A DNA stretch of 64,000 nucleotides, taken from positions 1,738,501 through 1,802,500 of the forward strand of contig NZ_CP107932.1 in assembly GCF_036032445.1 (NCBI RefSeq), written 5' to 3'. The notes below the pieces were generated by a model. It had not been told where the DNA came from. It saw only the letters and a program-made list of their open reading frames with translations, and did no database searches. Numbering within the stretch: the stretch's first letter is position 1; the number at the start of each line of letters is the position of its first letter. The position numbers were made by a program, and so were the translations under genes. Shown here piece by piece: positions 59,415 through 64,000 of this stretch. This DNA comes from Nocardia sp. NBC_00416. GTDB taxonomy: Bacteria > Actinomycetota > Actinomycetes > Mycobacteriales > Mycobacteriaceae.

Positions 59415-60034
59415 ACGACCAGCCAGATCGACCGGCCCAGTGCGTCCGCCAGCTCCGCGTCGGTGATCCCGGTGCGCACGGCGAACGCGGTGGTGATGGA
59501 GCGTTCCACCATGGCCGCCAGGACCAGGGCCGTCGCCGCGGGGTCCAGGTCCGGCGATACCTGTCCGGCCGCGCGATCGGCTTCGAGGCGCACCCGGACC
59601 AGGTCGACGAAGGTGGCCACCCGCGCTCGCCAGTAGGCGCCGACATCCCGGTCGTAGGCGGCGACCTCGCTCAGCGCCAGCAGCAGATAGCGATGCCGGC
59701 GGAATCCGGCGATCATCGCGGCCATCGCCCGGCGCACCCCTGCCTCGCGATCGGGGTCCTCGGCGCCCCACCATCGTTCGGCGGCCGCGAACAGGTCGGC
59801 CGTCGCCAGGTCCGCCGTGCGGATCAGCAGCTGACTCTTGTCCGGGAAGTACCGATAAAAGGTCGACCGCGCCATCTGAGCGGCGGTGGCGATCTTCTGC
59901 ACTGCGATCTCGGTGAACGGGGTGCCGTCCGCCAGTAGGTCCTCGACGGCGCGCAGCACCCGCCGCTCGAATTCGGCCCGGCGGTCCTCGTCCGTTTTCC
60001 GGGCGGCCCGGGGAGCCCGGGTCAGCGAGGGCAT
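59369..60034 (-). CDS. TetR-family regulator
   Basis: The 221-residue protein has a TetR helix-turn-helix at about residues 19-65 (FERRVLRAVEDLLADGTPFTEIAVQKIATAAQMARSTFYRYFPDK), after a basic N-terminus. The C-terminal half is helical and typical of regulators of lipid or xenobiotic genes. No good Shine-Dalgarno is seen before ATG 60034. It is divergent from the FAD oxidoreductase gene across 265 bases and may control it. A 10-bp palindrome ATGGGCCCAT (60089-60098) is a possible site. Confidence 0.87.
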   Translation of the reverse strand: MPSLTRAPRAARKTDEDRRAEFERRVLRAVEDLLADGTPFTEIAVQKIATAAQMARSTFYRYFPDKSQLLIRTADLATADLFAAAERWWGAEDPDREAGVRRAMAAMIAGFRRHRYLLLALSEVAAYDRDVGAYWRARVATFVDLVRVRLEADRAAGQVSPDLDPAATALVLAAMVERSITTAFAVRTGITDAELADALGRSIWLVVYGDAPSGNEPAGTA

Positions 60035-60299
60035 CCGGGGTCCGCGCTCTCACTTGTGCGGTGCAGTGGATATCGGCTCGGAAGGTCCATGGGCCCATTG
60101 TGCCCGTATTCACGCCTTCCACCGCTGGAGCGGCTTTCCTCTCGGGCCCTCGGGGCGGTCCGCGCACCGGTTTCCCGATTCGCCGCGGTATACGGAAGAC
60201 TGTGCGGGACAGTGCCGCTCACATGGTTGACAATCGAGCCGCTACAGCTCACCATCAATCGGACACCATGTCCGAGACTTGCTGACCGAGGTGGTTCGA

Positions 60300-61685
60300 A
60301 TGACCGACTCCCCCCTCCTGGTCGAGCAAGCTGACGTCGTGGTCGTCGGCGCCCGATGCGCCGGTTCGGCCACCGCGGCCACCCTGGCGCGGGCAGGCCG
60401 CCGGGTCATCGCACTCGACAGTGCACGCTTCCCGTCCGACACCCTGTCCACCCACCTGCTGTGGCCGGCGGGAGTCGCCGAACTGTCCCGGCTCGGCGCC
60501 CTCGACGCAGTGGCGGAACTGGGCGCACCCCGGCTCACCCACGCGTACGCAGCCGGCGCGAGCTTCGCGATCGCCAGCGGATTTCCACAGGTGGAAGGTA
60601 TCGACTACACCCTGTGTGTACGCCGGACCGGACTCGATCACGCGGTGTTGCGCACCGCCCGTGCCGCCGGCGCCGAGATCCGGGAGCGGTGCCGGGTGAC
60701 CGAGCTCGTCTGGGACGGTGGGCGCTGCGCCGGCGTGCGGTACACCGATCCCGACGACCGTCTCGTCGAGATCCGCGCCGCGCTCGTCGTCGGCGCGGAC
60801 GGCCGCCGCAGTACGGTGGCCGAACTGGTCGGCGCGCAGTCCCCGTATGCCGCCGAACCCAGCGGGCGCGACTGCTATTTCGCCTACTGGCGCGACACCT
60901 CGACCGACTGGCGCGATACCGCCGCCCAATGGCGCGAAGGGTCCGACCTAGGGACAGCGTTCCCCTGCGACGACGGCCTGCTGCTGAGTCTGGTCCAGCC
61001 ACCCGCCGAATCCGGCCGGCGACGCCCCGGCGAGGCCGAACGCCGCTACGCCGCCGCACTCGACCGGATCCCGCCGCTGCGCGCACGACTGCGCGGCTGC
61101 GAACAGGTGGGCCGGGTGCGTTCGGCGACCGATCTCGTCTCCTACTTCCGCCGCTCCGGCGGACCGGGCTGGGCGCTGCCCGGCGACGCCGGGCACTTCA
61201 AGGATCCGGTGACAGCCCAGGGCATCCGCGACGCGCTGCACTACGGACGGCTGCTGGCCGAGGCCGTCGCACCGGTGCTCGATGATCCGGCGCGGCTGGA
61301 CCGCGCCGTCGCCGGCTGGGAGCGCCGGCGGGTCCGGGAGTGCCGGGAGATCTACCACTGGACCAACCGGCTCGCCCGCGGTACGGAGATGAGCCCGCTC
61401 GAGGTCGAGCTGTACCGAGCCGCGGCCGATGATCAGGAACTCGCGGCGATCACCACCGGAATCTTCGCCCGCACCCGGCGTCCGGCCGAGCTCTACACAC
61501 CGGCCCGGATGGCGCGGCTCACCGCCGGGGCGCTCTGGCACCACCGGGGCGACCCGGCACCGGTACTGGCCGACGTGGCCCACGAGATCGGTGCGACGGC
61601 CCGTGAACTGCACACCTCGTGCACCCTGCTGCGCGGCACTCCGCCCCCTGTCCCCCCATCGTCCCCGGGAACCGCCACCGCTTGA
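60300..61685 (+). CDS. NAD(P)/FAD-dependent oxidoreductase, geranylgeranyl-reductase-like
   Basis: The 461-residue flavoprotein is of the PHBH-fold monooxygenase / geranylgeranyl reductase superfamily. The FAD motif is VVVVGARCAGSATAATLAR (about residues 12-30), followed by the VGADGRRSTVAEL motif and the second FAD contact LPGDAGHFKDPVTAQGI. A proline-rich tail ends the protein. GAGGTGG precedes ATG 60300. The next gene, another FAD enzyme, starts 13 bases after its stop, so the two are probably cotranscribed. Substrate unknown; an isoprenoid or aromatic compound is possible. Confidence 0.83.
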   Translation: MTDSPLLVEQADVVVVGARCAGSATAATLARAGRRVIALDSARFPSDTLSTHLLWPAGVAELSRLGALDAVAELGAPRLTHAYAAGASFAIASGFPQVEGIDYTLCVRRTGLDHAVLRTARAAGAEIRERCRVTELVWDGGRCAGVRYTDPDDRLVEIRAALVVGADGRRSTVAELVGAQSPYAAEPSGRDCYFAYWRDTSTDWRDTAAQWREGSDLGTAFPCDDGLLLSLVQPPAESGRRRPGEAERRYAAALDRIPPLRARLRGCEQVGRVRSATDLVSYFRRSGGPGWALPGDAGHFKDPVTAQGIRDALHYGRLLAEAVAPVLDDPARLDRAVAGWERRRVRECREIYHWTNRLARGTEMSPLEVELYRAAADDQELAAITTGIFARTRRPAELYTPARMARLTAGALWHHRGDPAPVLADVAHEIGATARELHTSCTLLRGTPPPVPPSSPGTATA

Positions 61686-61698
61686 CCAGGAGAACACC

Positions 61699-63502
61699 AT
61701 GTCGGATCAGCTGCCGAAGACGTCAGCCTCGATCGACCGCCGCACCGCCCTGCGCGGTGCGCTTTCCGGCGCCGCGATTCTCGCGGCCGGATCGGCGGCC
61801 GGCGGCACCGCGACCGCCGCCGCGCCCCGCCGCCGGACCCCGGGGCTACGAACCGGCGGAAGAGAGGTCGCCGTTTTCGGCGGCGGAATGGCCGGGCTGT
61901 CGGCCGCACACGAACTCATCGAACGCGGATTCCGGGTGACCGTGTACGAACCGTCCTATCTGGGTGGCAAAGCACGCAGTATGCCGGTCCCCGACACCGG
62001 GACCGGAGGCCGCGCCGATCTGCCGGGTGAGCACGGATTCCGCTTCTTCCCGGGCTGCTACCAGAACATTCCCGACACCATGCGCCGGATTCCGTTTCCC
62101 GGCAACCCGAACGGCGTATTGGACAATCTCATCCGGGTGGAGGGAACGGTGGCGGGCTTCCGTGACAAGCCGCCGATCTTCGCACCGGTAGAGGTGGGCG
62201 CACTCGATCAGCTCACGCCCGAACGCCTGCAGAACAGCATCATCGGCGCGTTCAGTTTCATCCCGGAACTCCCGCCGCACGAATTGGCCTTCTTCGGCAA
62301 GCAGATGCTCATGTGGTTCACCTCCAGCACCGAACGCCGATTCGGCCAGTGGGAGTATCTGACCTGGGAGCAGATCATGCGCGCCGACGGCAAATCCGAG
62401 GCCTACCGCGCCTATCTGGTCAACGCGCTCACCCGGATCACCGTCGCCGCGAAACCGCATCTCAGCTCGGCACGCACCATCGGCACGATCGGCGAGGCTC
62501 TGGTACTGGCCGGCACCGGGCTCATCCCGGAGTTCTCCGGCGGCGTGGACCGGATCCTGAACCGGCCGACCAACGCGGCCTGGATCGACCCCTGGGTGGC
62601 CTACCTGCAATCGCGCGGGGTGCAGTTCGTGATGGGCCAGCGGGCGAGCCGTCTGGTCTACGACGGCGGGAAGATCACCTCGGTATCGGTCACCGGCGGC
62701 GGGGGCGCGACGAATTCCGTTGTCGCCGACTACTACGTCTGCGCCATACCGGTCGACAAGACGGTCCCGCTGCTCGACGACCGGATCCTGTCCGCCGACC
62801 CGCATCTGGCGGGTATGCGTGACCTGCTCACGGACTGGATGGTCGGTATCCAGTACTACCTGCGCCGGCCCACCGACATACCGGAGGGGCATGTCGCGGC
62901 GCTGGGTTCTCCGTGGGCGCTCACCGCGCTGCGGCAGGCTCCCATGTGGGTGGGTGATTTCGCCGCCCAGTACGGCGACGGATCCGTACGGGAATGCTTC
63001 TCGGTGGATATCTCGGATTGGGATTCCCCGGGGATTCTGCATCACCGGCCGGCCAAACAGTGCAGTGCGCAGGAAATAGCGACCGAGGTGTGGGCGCAAT
63101 TGAAAATGTGGCTGAACAACGGCACGGGGTGGCTGCGCGACGAGGATATCCACTCCTGGCATCTGGATCCGGGGGTCAGCTGGTCCGGGGGCGCCACGCA
63201 CAACGAAACCCCCCTTGCTGGTCAACACCGTCGGCTCCTACGACAAACGCCCCACCGCGCACTGCGCGATTCCGAACCTGTTCTTCGGCGGCGACCACGT
63301 GCGCAGCAATATCGACCTGGCCACGATGGAGAGCGCCAACGAATCGGGCCGGTCGGCCGCGAATGCGATCCTCGACGCCGCGGACGACCCCGCACCGCAC
63401 GCCCCGGTGTTCCCCCTGGTCGCGCTCCCGGCGTTCGAGGCCGCCAAGCGGATCGACGCGGACCGGTTCCGGGCCGGGCTCCCCCACATCCTGGACGTGT
63501 GA
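61699..63502 (+). pseudogene. FAD-dependent oxidoreductase, phytoene-desaturase-like, Tat-exported, frameshifted
   Basis: A Tat signal (DRRTALRGALSGAAILAAGSAA, Arg pair at residues 14-15) precedes a flavin amine-oxidase/phytoene-desaturase-like domain: FAD motif VAVFGGGMAGLSAAHEL, EPSYLGGKARS and EHGFRFFPG. At a run of six C (63209-63214) the frame shifts by one base. Past it, the true C-terminus continues in the next frame from 63215 (LLVNTVGSYDKRP, then IPNLFFGGDHVRSNIDLATME) to a stop at 63502. Removing one C restores a protein of about 600 residues. As it stands the protein loses its FAD-closing segment. Confidence 0.75.
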
Positions 63503-63763
63503 CGGGTAGCGGCGGTGCGGCGGCCGCCCCCGGCGTGGCGTCCCGGGGGGAAACATCGACCGCTGCCCGCACCGAATCTCCGGCCACGGCGCCGGCGACT
63601 CGCCGGTGAAAGAATCGCCGATGAAGCGGAATTCACCGGAATCGCAATTCACCGAAAGTATTGTCGGCCCGATCTTGTTCCGTGAGAATGGGTTCCGAGC
63701 CGAAATCCGGCTTCTTGGGGACCGTCGGCGCTCCGGCGCCGGCAGAACAAGTGGGGAAAGACC

Positions 63764-64000
63764 ATGAGAATCAAGCACCTCGCCGCCACAGCTCTGCTCT
63801 CCATCGGCGCGCTCGGCGTCGCCGCGGGCACCGCACAGGCCCATCCGAACGCCGCCACGGAGATCGCCGCCCACGGCGCCGAACAGGGGGTCGGCTATGT
63901 CGTGGCACCGAACGAGACGGGCACCGCGGTCGTCACGACCCTCGACGCCGGGAGTTTCGCGCTGACTGCCGACGGCGCGGCCGTCACCCTGTCGGATCCG
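63764..64000 (+). CDS. Secreted protein, 3' truncated by the window end
   Basis: Seventy-nine codons are visible with no stop. The N-terminus MRIKHLAATALLSIGALGVAAG with AQA at residues 24-26 is a clear signal peptide. The mature part begins HPNAATEIAAHGAE and reads as a small beta-rich exported protein (GVGYVVAPNETGTAVVTTL). GTGGGGAAAG precedes the ATG. The family is not recognised from the visible part. Confidence 0.75.
   Translation, partial: MRIKHLAATALLSIGALGVAAGTAQAHPNAATEIAAHGAEQGVGYVVAPNETGTAVVTTLDAGSFALTADGAAVTLSDP

Noticed and set aside
60227..60255. TTGACA box as a promoter for the FAD oxidoreductase gene
   Set aside because: No acceptable -10 element is present at 16-19 bases downstream.
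60288..60302. tRNA-like T-loop sequence GGTTCGAAT
   Set aside because: No flanking complementary T-stem, acceptor stem or anticodon arm can be formed, and the bases serve as the ribosome-binding region of the FAD oxidoreductase gene.
1..64000. CRISPR arrays, insertion sequences, prophage or integrase genes
   Set aside because: No regularly spaced repeats, transposase motifs or phage structural genes were seen. The only tandem repeats are two short in-gene ones.

Overview
The window is high-GC actinobacterial chromosome, most likely from Nocardia or a close mycolate-containing relative. A minus-strand block at 3.1-10.3 kb (pgsA2-like, gcvH, garA, a MerR gene, a BFN-domain gene, resR-like, gcvP) keeps the order of Mycobacterium tuberculosis Rv1822 and Rv1826-Rv1832. 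There is also a KstR-type operator, a ChoD-like cholesterol oxidase and a KstD-like flavoprotein, all usual in sterol-using Actinobacteria. Many genes appear to be transcribed as leaderless mRNAs, also typical of this group. No rRNA, tRNA, CRISPR array, prophage or insertion sequence was seen, so this is mostly ordinary chromosome with a few accessory patches. The species cannot be named from the sequence alone.

Layout. 0-3 kb: a truncated VWA protein and a dicarboxylate symporter. 3-10.3 kb: the glycine-cleavage/GarA block, with a tandem glycine riboswitch before gcvP. 10.4-15.4 kb: cholesterol oxidase, DUF2252, a membrane-tethered hypothetical protein and a PAP2 protein. 15.5-25.1 kb: acyl-CoA dehydrogenase, ThrE-type exporter with an unusual tail, heme oxygenase, KstD-like flavoprotein, IclR, and a thioredoxin gene translationally coupled to a Ser/Thr kinase. 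25.3-33 kb: a thioesterase, then a DUF1214-SDR-sulfotransferase operon divergent from an IclR gene, followed by cysD-cysNC. 33-38.8 kb: TetR, GlxA-type regulator, two hydrolases, an acyl-CoA dehydrogenase and a broken DinB/DUF664 remnant. 38.8-42.9 kb: leuA with a leucine attenuator leader, GntR, an orphan ABC ATPase and a TetR. 43-49.3 kb: a molybdenum hydroxylase cluster (MocA-like, XdhC, large, medium and small subunits, CoxG). 49.4-55.7 kb: a DUF6924 protein, an SMR pump with its TetR, and a copper patch (CopB-type ATPase, DUF305 lipoprotein, DUF6153). 55.7-64 kb: small exported proteins, an orphan carrier protein, ADH/DUF4334 with TetR control, and two FAD enzymes, one with a frameshift.

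How the genes may work together. The most interesting locus is 26-33 kb. The DUF1214-SDR-sulfotransferase operon matches Rv3531c-Rv3530c-Rv3529c of the cholesterol regulon and starts beside a perfect KstR-type palindrome. The genes that make the sulfate donor PAPS (cysD, cysNC) follow, and a near-match of the same operator overlaps the cysD promoter. This suggests a sterol-responsive sulfation module that makes its own PAPS. Other informative regulatory finds are the leucine attenuator, the glycine riboswitch, a copper-type operator on a leaderless copB, a 34-bp operator on an SMR pump and a pair of TetR operators three helical turns apart.
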